Positions 44,390 to 57,000 of a DNA stretch of 64,000 nucleotides are shown here, one piece after another; the stretch's first letter is position 1, and every line of letters starts with the position of its first letter. This DNA is from Siphonodentalium dalli (Eukaryota > Mollusca > Scaphopoda > Gadilida > Siphonodentaliidae). The stretch is from the NCBI GenBank assembly GCA_032622095.1, contig CP136061.1:200190244-200254243 (forward strand), written 5' to 3'. The notes under the pieces are model-generated. The model ran no database searches. It was not told where the DNA came from and saw only the letters and a list, made by a program, of their open reading frames with translations. A program made the position numbers and the translations under genes.

Positions 44390-46270
44390 ATCATTTGACA
44401 TAATACCCCAATAGTTACAATAAGTGCACTCTAGATTCTAGTCTACTGGTACATGTATATAGACCACATTTCTAAATTTACTGTATAAACATTCATATTT
44501 TCTGTTTTTGCCGAGATTTCCGTCATACATGTAACTATCGTGGTATTATGCTGGCCTAAACATTCCTACAATCATAAAGTAAATATAATGTGGTTCCGTC
44601 ATATGTCCCATTATTCTTATTATTAGCGTCAACATACAACATGTATACCTATTGAATTATATAAGTATACGGTATTACATGGACACAGCGACTTTAGCGT
44701 TTATGTAGATAACAAAATGACAAAGATCACTTTTGAAGAATGGCAAACATGATTATGACATTCACTATGTAAGTTTCCCTAAGGCATCGAGGCTCAAAAC
44801 AAACAACCACCACATTTGGCTGTCAAGTTCAAGCTAATTATTAAGTAGGTTTATTTCATTCTGCAAAGAACCTCTTTGGTAAACAGCTTGCAGTCATTTG
44901 CTGTCTATTAGAAGCCGGGTCACTCTCAAGGCCTGACAATAATTCGAATTTGGACCCGGAATGTTCTGATTGAAAATATTTACGTTCAGATGAATCAAAA
45001 ATGCAGATTATAGAACTAAGTTATTCACAAAATTGAACCAACCCATATAAAACACAATGGTTGTATAGCGCCACGTTTTGAAGTAACTGACGACATTTGA
45101 AGTAAATCGGTTTTTAACGAGAGCTTTTTTCCCCTCGAATAAATCTATAGACTAGCGAATTATTCAGAAAATGAAAAACTAATGCAAACATTTAAAGAGC
45201 GTTTTTTTGGAAGTAAGTTATCTATAATGCTCTGATTTACATGGGTTATACTCATGTAAATCAAATCGGACCAACATGGTTTTCGATCGAGATATTGTTG
45301 TGGGCGATCCATGTACCAAATATGAACGAACTTGGTTGATGTTTGTACAAGTTATCATCGCTAACGGACATCAAATTTCTATAAATAGAAACAAGTGGCA
45401 TAACTCTGGTTAGATAGTCGGGGCGGATCCGATGTTCTGAGTGCAGCTGTCACATGTACAAATAACTCGCCTACCCAAAATGTTCAGAATCCATCAATAA
45501 ACGGCTATGTTATAAAGGTGTGTTGCCAGACGCCCGTCCGCCAACCGTCTCTCGTCATATCAATAGTCGAGTTTTTGAGAGAAAAAAAACTCGACCAAAA
45601 AGCCATTTCAATCAGTGAGTTCTAACATATGATGCTTTTGTCTCTGCTACAATGTTATATGTAACAGTCAAGGTAATCACTGCTGTGAAAGTTATATTGT
45701 GAACATTAGTTCACTGTTCCGATGGCTGGCAAATGTACACATTGAGCATGCTATATACAAAAATGTTCGGGAAAAGTACTGACGTTGAAGAAAATCTGTA
45801 ACCGATGTAGAAAATCACTTCAAGTTCTAGATTAATATTGATCCATTGTTTTAGTAAAATGGCAGGGCTTTGTACTCTATGTTTACCCGTTCTCACATAG
45901 AGGGACAGTTCAGACTCGGGCAATTTGATTCGAAAGTTGAAAAATAGCATTGACAGTTTTAATTCAATAAACTTTGATGTAAATTTGATGTAATTGGAAA
46001 GGTCAATCTCTTAGCACTATAGCAACAGATACATTTTTTTTACAAAATGGCGGCAAACTACACGGACGTGTGAAAAAGTCGTCCTCTGAAATTACATTCT
46101 GCTATGTTTAATAATTAGAAGTTAGGTGTGTATGTCTGCAAACAGGGTTGTCGACAACTGCTACATGAAAATGAGGTCCGGTTGGTGCACTATTGAACTG
46201 TCGATACTGCTAAATTGACATCAGTTCTGACCGAAACTTTATTCACCAATTTTCGAGGTAAACACTAGAA
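44390..46270. other. No gene recognised
   Basis: Contains a small hairpin (GATTTACATG/CATGTAAATC near 45227-45255) and a GGCATAACTC tag near 45400 that is shared with the 646-bp MITE. The region from about 45270 to 45560 reads like an old repeat, but I see no partner in the window. Confidence 0.4.
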
Positions 46271-47419
46271 ATGGCCAGTAAAATTATAACGGTACCAAAT
46301 AACGGCTCTACATTAAATTATGCTCATTCAACTAACAGAGTAAATGTTTCTGGTTCTGAAAAGAGGAAACAAACTGGTGAAGTATCACCATGTGAGGCAC
46401 GATCGATGAGACGACGTGGGTCTGTTGGTGATTTGCCGTCTTTTGCAAATAGTGACTATGAGATTGAATCATCACAAGAAAAATAAAACTAAAAAACAAA
46501 CAATCTGACAATCGGCGTACATTTAGTGTGCAAGAACTCCTGGAAAATGCGGTCCAAACCGACAAGTTTGCTGATTTGTGTAAACTGACAATTGTCCCTG
46601 AGCTAAAGCAATCTTTGACATGTGAAATAAAATCTGCGATGGATAAAGCTGTTGACAAAATTGTTGCCTCATTACCAGAGAAACTTGACATATGCATGAA
46701 AGGTTTCATGGAGTCTCAGAAATTAGAGATTGATTCTCTTAAAGAACACATCAAAATGAAAGATCAACAATCTTGAGAAAAAACTCCACAATGAAATAGA
46801 AAATCATGAGCAACATGGCAGGAGCAATAGCCTCAGGTTCTTAAATTTCCCTGTTCCTATGGCAACCAAGAGTTCATGGAACCTAAATACAGGAAGCATG
46901 ATTCAACATTTTGTAAAAACTCACTTTAACATTGATGTTCACACAAGGGATAGTGTGCGATCACATCCTCTAGGAGAGATAAAAACGTGGCCCAGCAACT
47001 CAAGAAATTATGATGGTAGAGAACCAATGGAAACTCTATCTTCTGCTGGAAACCACACAAATGATGGTAGTGCTGATTCATATCTTGCTTATAGTTATAC
47101 AAAGTCAAGGAACAAAGCATCTGTGAATATAATAGTTCACTTTACAACATATGACATAAAAGATGTCATATTTAAGTCAAAGAAGTTTTTGAAAGATGCC
47201 TCAAGAGTTCTCATTTATGAAGATTTGACACCAGAGAGACAGGTAGTTGTAAGAAGACTATTAGCACTGAAAAGAGAAGGGTCTGTTCACTCTTTCTGGA
47301 CGAAGGATGGAAATATCTTCTACAAACTACTTGAAAACTCTAAAAAATCTATAATAAATATGATGCTGAGCATTGACTCACAGCTGCCCAAACCAAGACT
47401 GGACATAAGTCAGAAATAG
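46271..47419 (+). pseudogene. L1-type LINE ORF1 (coiled coil, RRM, C-terminal domain)
   Basis: Plus strand in three frames: 46271-46486 from ATG (MASKIITVPNNG), then about 46480-46776, then 46770-47419. The middle part is a predicted coiled coil (LKEHIKMKD, then NLEKKLHNEIENHEQ). Next comes NSLRFLNFPVP, the start of an RRM-like domain, and then a C-terminal domain with FLKDASRVLIYEDLTPERQ and FWTKDGNIFYKL, as in ORF1p of L1-type elements. ORF1p is an RNA-binding trimeric chaperone for retrotransposition. Two one-base frame changes (near 46480 and 46770) break it. No ORF2 follows; the next 2.3 kb are tandem repeats. Confidence 0.75.
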
Positions 47420-47539
47420 AGTGTCCTCATTAACTCAACCTTTGTATATATGTTGATTTACTGGTACAAACCAGCAGAATAACTTCCAAATATGAATTTA
47501 TCTGAAACATTGCATCCAAACCCATACTAGAAATAGAGC

Positions 47540-47950
47540 AAATTATCCCATTACTCTAGTATGTGTGCTCTAGATTTGGCAGAAGTGTATTTTGTAAATA
47601 ACAGTATAGCTCCTAACATAACTTTCTACTTAAAACACATGACATCCATATTCTTATCAGGAGTAGAGCAGACCAAATATCCCATTATTCTAGAAATGGC
47701 AGCACTATATTCGTCAAAACAATACTAGTTTTTTAATATGTCTAAAACAGTAAATTATTTCAGTATTTATAAATTATGTGCTATATACAAACATAAGTTT
47801 ATAAGCTCTATAATATGGCAGCACTATATTCACCAAAGTATTACTATCAGTTTTGAATATGTCGAAAAAGTTTACAAGCTCTATAATATGGCAGCACTAT
47901 ATTCATCAAAAGCATAACTATCAGTTTTGAATATGTCCAAATCTGAAACT
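47540..47950 (+). repeat. Diverged tandem repeats (ATGGCAGCACTATATTC unit)
   Basis: ATGGCAGCACTATATTC is followed each time by a short A/C-rich stretch and AGTTTTGAATATGTC. Three copies at about 47697, 47815 and 47888; spacing 75-120 bp. Confidence 0.7.
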
Positions 47951-48049
47951 AACCCAAATTACTTCTTTATCTGTGTTAATACAGACAACTATTCATTTAT
48001 GCCAAGCATTCACATGTCAAGTGTATGTATTATACAATATACATGTCCC

Positions 48050-49770
48050 TATCTCATTGTTGGTGCATGTTTTCTCAATATGTGTTTCCAGGAAATGTAA
48101 TTTAAATTGAATATCTATAACTGTTGGAGACAAGACAAGTGGCACCAAATTATGGGTCCCTACAACACATTTATGCCCAATTTATTATCCAGAGAGCACA
48201 TGCCAAAAGTATAAAATTGAAATTTCTGTCTGAAAATGTTGAACATAAATAAGAAATACATCTTTATACTGATTGCTAAAAGAATAAATAGAAAAATGTA
48301 ATTTCTGTCTTAAAATGTTAAACATCAATCAGTAATACATCTTTATACTAATTACTATATACTAATTACAAATTTCTGTCTGAAAATGTTAAACATCAAT
48401 CAGTAATACATCTTTATACTGATTACTATTTGTCCTTAACAGTATTGAATACTGATACATGTTTGAAGCTTTATAAAGTATTGTAAACAGACCAATATTT
48501 ATTAGGCTAAATTCCTTGTTTGAGCCACACACATTCAACATTTCCCCTCCATAAGTACATTGGTGGTATATATCTGTCTGAAAATGATAAACATAAATCA
48601 GTGATACATCTTTAATATTGAATACTATTTGACATTAACAGTCCTAAATACCTATACCTGTCTGAAGTTATATACAGAAATGTAAAACAGACCAATATTT
48701 TGGATTAAATAGACTCAATTCCTTGTCTGAGTCTCACACATATAAAAATTTCAACTAAGTATATTCTTTTATGTTGGTTTATGTTTTCTCAATATGTGTT
48801 TACAGGTAACATAATTACTGGAAATTTAAATTGCATATATCTAAATAAGTGTTGGAAAGAATACAAGTGGTACCAAAATATGTCTCTCTACAACACATTA
48901 AAGTTCAATTTATTATTCAGAGTGTACATACCAAATGTATTCAAATTGTATACTTGTACCACATATTTGTGACTAATTGGTGGTAAACATTTGTCTGAAA
49001 ATGTTAACCATTAATCAGGTTACTATTTGGCCATAACAGTGTTAAATACTTATAACTGTCTTGACGTTATATAGAGTAATGAACAACAGACCAATATTTG
49101 GGATTAAAAAGATTCAGTTCCTTATTTGAGCCACACACATTTAAAATTTACCCTTGATAAGATACCCTTTCATGTTTGCTTATGCTTTCTCAATATGTGT
49201 TTACAGGAAATGTAATTATTGGCAATTTAAATTGCATATATCTAAATAAGTGTTAGGAACAATATAAGTGGTAACAAATTATGAGTCTCTACAACATATT
49301 TATGTCCAATTTATTATTCAGATTTTACATGCCAAAAGTATTGAAAATGTACACTTGTACCACATATGTCTAACTGATTGGTGGTATACATTTGTCTGAA
49401 AATGTTACACATAATCCAGAAATACATATTTAATATTGAATACTATTTGGCCCTAAACAGTGCTAAATAATGGTACCTGTCTGAAGCTACCGGTATATAC
49501 ATAAATGTAAAACAGACCAATATTTTAGATTAAATAGACTCAATTCCTTGTTAAAATCTCAACTTAATAAGCATAATCTTTTATGTTTGTTTATGTTCAC
49601 ACAATATGTGTTTACAGGTAATGTAATTACTGGTAATTTAAATTGCATATATCCAAATGAGCGTTGGAAACAATACAAGTTGTACCAAAAATATGAGTCT
49701 CTACAACACATTAAAGTTCAATTTATTATTCAGAGTATACATACCAAATGTATTAAAATTGTTTAAATAT
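48050..49770 (+). repeat. Four diverged tandem units of about 410 bp
   Basis: CAATATGTGTTTACAGG followed by AATTTAAATTGCATATAT occurs at about 48075, 48790, 49192 and 49600. Each unit continues with ACAAGTGGTACCAAA, TCTCTACAACACATT and TTTATTATTCAGA. The first interval is longer because it contains three extra copies of a unit of about 75 bp (CTGAAAATGTTAAACATCAA). The array may be a multiplied 3' region of the upstream LINE. Confidence 0.8.
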
Positions 49771-50180
49771 ACATAAGCATATAATTAATGTGGCTGCTTA
49801 TTAATGCACATGCTTGTGCAGTAAACTGATTAGTGCACGCATACATCATAAGTAAAATGGAACATTCCATTAAAATTGGCCATGAACTCCTCACAAATTA
49901 AATCAACAAATATTTATCCCACCCACGCTGAAATACGCATCTAACATTTCAACTACATATATCTGATATATTTCATAACAAAGACCTCATCTAGTTCAAC
50001 CAAGCGTTAAAGTAAACTGTATGTTATAAACTTTGAATCACTATCTGAATTAAATGATAAAGTGAACGGAAATGTTATACGGCAAATATCGTCGAAACTT
50101 ACGAATAAAACTCACCGAGAATGCACATTATTAATCCAGTCTTCCAACTCTCAATTTTGTGCATGTACATTTAGACACGT
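49771..50180. other. No gene recognised
   Basis: Unique-looking sequence without support for a gene. Confidence 0.4.
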
Positions 50181-50183
50181 AAG

Positions 50184-50430
50184 TTATGGTTGTATATATA
50201 TATGTGCATGGCAATACACACAGCAAATTTCAAATGAATGATTGCCACATGTGCGCGAATGAACCTGACCTATTTTAGCGAACACGTCTATCTTGCTTTC
50301 CACGAGCGTATAATTTTCATCGTTTCCCCGTCCCGAATTATTATAACCCGTCAGTTGACCCACTGACCAGAACACTAATAATAGCAGATGGGTCCACAGT
50401 CAATGCGATGCTATTCCGAACACAACAGGC
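50184..50430 (-). CDS. Candidate first coding exon with signal-peptide-like start
   Basis: Minus strand. The open stretch encodes a hydrophobic run (THLLLLVFWSVGQLTG) followed by a polar segment (NSGRGNDENYTLVESKIDVF) and CGNHSFEICCVYCHAH. No ATG lies in frame after the upstream stop, which counts against it as drawn. The surrounding 50.2-50.65 kb is less AT-rich and free of repeats that I recognise. Unknown product. Confidence 0.2.
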
Positions 50431-50961
50431 CGAATTATTCAAAGCAATAAACGAGACAATGCTGAGACCTTTGCGGTGCCCGCACTGTTCATGTCGCGAT
50501 CGACGCCTGCGATGTATTGGTCAACTGGTAATCCGCTAATAATTCCGCACAATATTTAGGAGATTGAGCTCGATGAATAGCGCGTACATGTAACAGGCCG
50601 AAGCTCTTGGGTGCAATCGTCTCGTACATTTACATACGCATTGCATGAACCTAAATAAAATATGCGTCTTTGGCTTTTGGATGAATTGCTAAAGGCATAC
50701 ACACCAATTTTAAACCTAAGTTATTTATTTATGCTGCATTCTGTAATTTCCATTGTAAAATGGTTAACATTACACAATTAATGTTATATCTTCACCTCTT
50801 CGTGTTTAAATCTCACACCTTTTATCTGAAATATTCATGCAAACATATATGCTTCACCATCCGTCGGCCAAAGTTCTTGAGCAGCCTACATCATTTATGT
50901 TTTACTGTTAGCCTATCATGCGCCTTACTGACTTTATGTACAACTAGTCATGTGAGTTAGT

Positions 50962-53900
50962 GTGGCTCAATATAGGCTAACAATTGGAATATTTCATGGC
51001 ATATATCTACACATAACATGCCGATGTAACATGTATAAACATACTACACATAAGCCAATTCGTTTGCGTCTACTATCTTTTCATAATGTGATAGTAGCAT
51101 TTCTGGCGTTCACTCTTCTTGCTCTAGCTGGGGATATACACCCGAACCCAGGTCAGTTAGACGCACCGGTTACCACTTCAATCTCTATTATTCATTGCAA
51201 CGTAAGAAGCATAAGAAACAAAATTCAACATATTTCAGATATTATCGATGATTACGATATTCTATGCTTTACTGTATCTCATCTTGATGATAATTATCCA
51301 AATGAAAACTTGCTTATCTCAGGTTTCCAACACCCAGTAAGTAAAGATCGAAATATGTATGGCGGTGGAATTATAGTATACTTTTCAGATACAATTCCAT
51401 ACAGAGAAATGTCAGGTTTGCAGTTTAATGATGACACCCTTTAGTTTGAAGTTGGATCTGTAGACAAGTTTTACTATGTGTTGCCTATAGGCCCGATAGG
51501 GAATGTTTAAATAACTTCTGGGAACTACTTGATGGCAAAATTGGAGAAGCATTATATATTAACCCATCAGTTGTTGTCGTTGGTGACTTGAATTGTAATC
51601 TGTTGATAAGCGATAACCCACTACAGTCCATAATTAATAAATATGTCGGCATGTCTAACGTCATTAAAGAACCAACACGAGTAACGTCAAAGTCACAAAC
51701 TTCTTAGACCCTATTATTATCTCTGAAGCGTTAACAGCGATGAACCCCTCCACTGTTGACCTTGAAGTTTCTGATCACTATGCCACGTCTGTTGAACTAA
51801 AAACGACACCCCGGGTGACACAATCCTACAAAAGAATAGTGTGGAACTATTCTTCTGCCGACTTTATAGGTTTAAATAGAGTAATAAAAGAAACTAACTG
51901 GTCCGCTTGTCTTAATAATGAAGCAAACCGATTTGACATCAACAAATCTGTTGAGCATTTCAGATACATGTTTCTGAAGATGGCCGAATCTTTCGTACCA
52001 CGCCGAGATATATTGGTACGTAGTAATGATAAACCGTGGTTTGTTTGATAGCACAGTCAGATGACTAATCCGTCAACGCGATCGCTATAGAAGAAAAGCT
52101 CTAAAATGTAACACGAGTTTCACGTGATCGAAATGTAAGAAAGCTCGAAATCAAGTAAATAATGACAAGAAACACGCAAAAAATGAGTATATGACTCACT
52201 TGGATGAATCTATTATTATGAATAATAACCCAAAACAGTTTTGGCATGTTGTTAAAACATTTATGGGTAACAATTCTAACGAAGGAATCCCGCCTCTCTC
52301 ATATAAAAACAAAATGTTCTGCGATGATAAAGACAAAGCTGAAATTTTAAATAGTATTTTTGTTGCCAATAGTTCATTAGGAATGAAAACGAAATGTTTG
52401 CCGAATTTTGTTGCACGAACAGATGAAGTTATCACTGAAATACCGATCAGTGAATCACAAATTTTGAAAGATTTACCAACGAAAAAAGCTTATGGGTCAG
52501 ATGGTATTAGTAATCGCATGCTTAAAGAAACACATGCTACTGTATGCAAACCACTTAGTATATTATTTCAGAAATCGATAGACCTTCCCAGATGAATGGA
52601 AAAAAGCGGATGTTATACCTCTATTAAAAAAGGTGACAAAAAAGATCCAAATAATTATAGGCCAGTTTCACTTCTGAGCGTTCTCGGTAAAATATTAGAA
52701 AAAATTATCCATAATAAATTACTTCAGCATTTACAAGAAAATAACTTGTTGTATGATTATCAGTCTGGGTTCCTTCCTAAACATAGTACAGAATATCAGC
52801 TTATTGAAATAGTTCATAGTATAGCAGAAGCACTAGATGAAGGATGTAACACTTGTGCGGTTTTCTGTGATGTGTCCAAAGCGTTCGATAAAGTTTGGCA
52901 TGACGGACTTTTACACAAAATGGAGAAATATGGGATTAAAGGAAAACTTCTTTTATGGTTTAAGAGTTATCTTAGCAATCGCCAACAAAGGGTTAGGGTC
53001 AACACCTGCGTCTCAAAGTATGATTGTTTAGATTCTGGAGTGCCCCAGGGGTCCGTTATCGGTCCTCTCCTACTTTTGCTTTACATTAACGATATAGCCG
53101 ATAGTATGGAATCCAAAACGTGTCTCTACGCAGATGACACTTGTCTAATGAAGAATAGTCCTGACCTAAACACTGAATAATGATATGATTAAGCTGAGAA
53201 ATTGGTCGAGGCAATGGATGGTGAAATTCAATCCAGCAAAAACCAATCTAATGTTTTTTGGAAGTTTCCCTGAAAATACTAGGCCCGTGGTTAAATTCAA
53301 TGGTCAAGTCCTGGAATACACCGAAAATCACAAGCATTTAGTCATTGACTTGCAGAGTGATCTCAAATGGAATATGTGTATTGACAACACGTGTAAACGT
53401 GCTAATGCGAGATTGTCCCAAATAAGGACTTAAATGCGTACTAAGCAGAAAGACTTTAGAAACAATGTACTTGACATACGTGAGACCGCTTCTCGAATAT
53501 GCAAGCCCAATGTGGTTTGGCGCTCCGAATTACCTCCTTAAAAACTTTAATGATATTCAGTTAGATGCAGCCAGAATCGTGACGGGTTGCACTCGTTCTG
53601 TATCATATATCAGATTAATGACTGAGGTAGGCTGGGATAGTTTAGGGGACAGCAGAACCGTTAAACGGTTATCCACCCTTCACAAGATAATAAATAATAA
53701 CACACCTCGTTACTTAAGCACCATCTTGCCCGAACGTTTCAGAGATAGGACCGATCGAGAATCAAAATATGCTTCTAATTTCATTATTATTCGCTGTGAA
53801 TCTGCAAGGTTAAAATCCACTTTTATCCCTGCCTGTACAAAGGAATGGAACTCCATTAAATTAACTATTCGCAATCTCGCCCATGATGAATTCGTGAAGC

Positions 53901-54290
53901 AATTGAAACATATGCACTACGCGGGGACAAGGCTGAAGCCACCTATGTATTTCACAAAAGGGAGTCGTTATTATAATATTATTCACACGCAACTTCGATG
54001 TAAATGTAGTGCCCTACAATCCGATAAATTACGCAATCGTATCTCAGATTCCGCAACATGCTCGTGTGGCTTCCGGGATGAAAATGCTAATCATTTTTTC
54101 TTTGAATGTAACCATTATGCCGAATCTCGGCTAAAACTTAATAATAATCTTATGCAACATAATATTAACCCTGTAGACATACTTCTTTATGGGAAACCGG
54201 AACTAACTTATACTGAGAATAGTGCAATCTTTAAGGCTGTACACTCGTATATTAGAGATTCTGGCCGTTTTGAGAGAACCTAACACTTTG
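50962..54290 (+). pseudogene. Near full-length APE-type LINE with 2A-like motif, broken
   Basis: Plus strand. N-terminus at about 51080-51444: hydrophobic FLAFTLLALAGDIHPNPGQ (2A-like, at about 51107-51157), then the apurinic endonuclease start (SIISIIHCNVRSIRNKI type) and DDYDILCFT. The endonuclease continues to SDHYATSVEL at about 51768. Linker and RT follow: KKAYGSDGISNRMLK, DPNNYRPVSLLSVLGKI, YDYQSGFLPKHSTEYQL, FCDVSKAFDKVW, SGVPQGSVIGPLLLLLYIND and catalytic CLYADDTCL (about 53128). After RT: WMVKFNPAKTNLMFF, YVRPLLEYASPMWFG, ARIVTGCTRSVS and a C-terminal CSCGFRDENANHFFFEC. Stops or frame changes fall near 51443, 51700, 52050, 52594, 53178 and 53434. The 3' untranslated part extends to about 54600. 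It belongs to the jockey/CR1-type group; the clade is not resolved. Confidence 0.88.
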
Positions 54291-54619
54291 ACCATGCCAT
54301 TTTACACCAAATCTACTTATAATAGAATATATTCTATGTTTGTACCTTGTTTCGTATGTACATTATATACCAGTTATGCACTGAATAATTGATAAATGCC
54401 TGTAGTATCGTATTTTTATTTGTTGCAAGGGAATGATCACCGACGGGTTGATGAAGCATACACACACTCATCCCATCTCTTCACTGTAAACCGAACCTCC
54501 GATTCTACTCCGCAATCGCCATTCTGTTTATTTACTTATATTGTTCATTATATGTATGTATATAATATACCTTGTGTTTTGTTCGTCTTTAGTGTTATAA
54601 CATTTGTCAGTGTATTATA

Positions 54620-54990
54620 CTAGGGAGAGGAGGGTATTCTAAGTGATTTAGCATTTGTCCTCCAATCCCCTTTGTCATAAAACCAATTTATGAACAAATA
54701 AAATATGTTTAAACAAAAAAACAGAGACATGATCAGAACAGCGTCCATTAGATTGAGTACTGGGCACATCATGCTGATAACACTCATACCAGTCTTCCTA
54801 TTTTCCCATGTGTGCAGGAGAATGGGAATGTTGGTTGGTCCATATTCAGCCAAAGTTAAGTTGTCGTCTACTTCAGTTCCTTCGTTGGCTAAAACTAAAG
54901 CACCTGTGCATAACGGGTTAGCAAAGCCAAGCTTTTCTGCACATGCACCAAATGTAAACACAAACGTTGGAGTCATTATTATTGTAAGTT
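54620..54990 (-). CDS. Open frame of unknown nature
   Basis: A 118-codon minus-strand frame containing FTFGACAEKLGFANPLC, LANEGTEVDDNLTLAEYGPT and CPVLNLMDAVLIMSLFF. It lies directly after the LINE's 3' region. A strong donor-like GTAAGT at 54983 is on the opposite strand, where a 102-codon frame also exists, so the coding strand is uncertain. I recognise no family. It could be a host exon or a captured fragment. Confidence 0.2.
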
Positions 54991-55009
54991 GTGAAATGTT
55001 CTTGGAAGA

Positions 55010-56155
55010 ATGAAAATTTATCGGTCACAAAATCACAAACACCACACTGCCAATCCTACGAATTTAGACTACCAGCATCCATAGCCTATCACATATCATC
55101 TGCTGTTTCAACATTGTCAAATTTTAAAATATAAATGACAAGAACTTCAAAATAGCGCGTCGGCATGCGTCTTATTCAGTTTGCTGGTGACAACACCTGT
55201 GCTATTGTTCTTAGAAAGAGAACACGTCGTGTTCCAATTGGAACACGTTATATTCTGAATATAACACGTTATATTTACTGAAAATAATGTGTCATATGTC
55301 ATTCAGTTCCGCAAATTTTTTAACACCGGCGTTCTGTTTTCAAAGTTTGTATCTGACGATTCGTAATAAAATGTGATACATTAACTACATTTATTTTAAA
55401 TGAATTTGATTAGTGTTATATTCAAATCTTTTTATAAATAGGCATACCATACCCCAATTCTTGCCGCACCCACCTCAAACATATATGCTTTCATATAAAC
55501 CTATATATTCGTTTGGAAAAAGAAGGACAGGAAAGACAAAATATACTCCCAAATTGTTTGATCATGAGATAATTTAAGCCCCGATGCAACGGGATGACAG
55601 CGTCAATCCATATTAGCAATAGCCTACAGGCATAACTAGTACTGTCCGGACATGTCTCCTTGCAGAGAACAGCATATGTTCAGGTTAGAGCCTATCATGT
55701 CAATGGTGATGATATAAGATCGTTCCGCGATATAAATAGATCACAAACCATCACTATCGGAATACATTGTGTTCGACATTGAGCACATGTTCACTTTCTG
55801 GTTCACAACGGAACGCGATTTAGCTTTTGCACTGCAGATACACGGTGCTTCTCTGAGCAAAATATACATTGTTACTTCAATGTTGTTGTGTTTATTCATA
55901 CATATGTTTAGGCCTGAATAAAACGTATAACACCGGTTGTTTTTTCTCAGTATTGAATAATAATAAGAAAACGTTTGGACAGATCAGTCGATCCCACCCG
56001 TGCCACTTTATAACTATTGTAAACTCTGACTCTGTTTGACTTCTTCGATAGATTCCGATTTCTGTTCGGAATATCGAACAGCTGTGGATCATGCATATTG
56101 CTGATCGTTAACACAATTAGTCTTTCCATTTAAATCCAACAAATAACAACGTAAC
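55010..56155. other. No gene recognised
   Basis: Spacer. The 60-codon minus-strand frame at 55947-56129 (ISNMHDPQLFDIPNRN) lies downstream of the Penelope relic's hammerhead-like motif but has no motif I know. Confidence 0.4.
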
Positions 56156-56170
56156 ACTCTTATTGGAAAT

Positions 56171-56196
56171 GTTCGGCCACATGGCCTTCTTCAGCC
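56171..56196 (-). ncRNA. Hammerhead-like core relic 3' of a GIY-YIG fragment
   Basis: Minus strand: CTGAAGA (56188-56194), then a GGCC-ATGT-GGCC stem, then GAACATTTCC. Order and spacing match a hammerhead core, but the GAAA box is altered (GAAC) and stem III is not convincing. Its position about 140 bp after the end of a Penelope endonuclease frame supports the interpretation. Confidence 0.45.
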
Positions 56197-56335
56197 AAAA
56201 CAAGTTATACAGGTACAATCAATATTAATGTTGACTTCAATTTAACAAGTCCATTCAATAGTCACACCTTTGCTTCGACATTTGTGCCTCGATCGACGGT
56301 GACGTAATTATATGACGTTGCTTTCATCTGTGCCG

Positions 56336-56600
56336 TTAATTCGATTGCAAATTCAGTCCACTCGGAATCCGCGTGTCCAAACGCCTGATCCAGACATCTT
56401 CCTTCACAAGACGCAAATGAAGTTCACCATTTACCATGTCCAGAACGGAAAACATTAGGTCACGGGCACAATATCCATTTGAATTTAAATGAGAATAAAC
56501 AGGCTACTCAATATTGTCAATATCCCGGATATGTTCTTTCATCCGCTCCACCTAATGTGCGTTCTGTTTCACCAATATAGACACCTGTTCCGCATTTCCT
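56336..56600 (-). pseudogene. Penelope-like GIY-YIG endonuclease, C-terminal relic
   Basis: Minus strand. It starts abruptly at CGTGVYIGETERTL, the YIG half of GIY-YIG. After a frame change near 56545 it continues with ERMKEHIRDIDN, then the C-terminal helix LRLVKEDVWIRRLDTRIPSG ending LN and a TAA at about 56336. E..WI..L.T..P.GLN is the usual end of the GIY-YIG domain in these elements. The N-terminal side is cut off by the GTGTCA satellite at 56605. RT is absent. It represents a third Penelope family in the window. Confidence 0.7.
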
Positions 56601-56604
56601 ATAG

Positions 56605-57000
56605 GAAAAAAAAATCTGTGTCATCTGACACATTAATTTGTCCTCAGAATCTAGGTCATCTGACACATCTATGGTCATACAAACAGGTCAAATGACACAC
56701 CTGCAAAAAAAAGCCTGTGTCGCTCAAATAGGTCATCTGACACATATAATTATGAAAAAATTATCCAAATGTGTCGGCCAATTTGTCCTCAGAATGTGTG
56801 TCGCGTGTGTCAGATAACACATTTGGGTCGACACAGGTGTTTTTCTAGGTGTGTCATATGACACACCAAAAATTATCCAAACGTGTCGGTCAATTTGTCC
56901 TCAGAATGTGTGTCGCATGTGTCAGATAACACATTTGGGCCGACACAGGTGTTTTTCTAGGTGTGTCTTATGACCCGCCCTGATGGCAGATGTGTCGGTT
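56605..57000 (+). repeat. GTGTCAtctGACAC satellite
   Basis: Many copies of inverted GTGTC/GACAC words. Within it a unit of about 118 bp (AATTTGTCCTCAGAATGTGT, then CAGATAACACATTTGGG) is present twice, at about 56757 and 56870, nearly identical. Confidence 0.85.
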
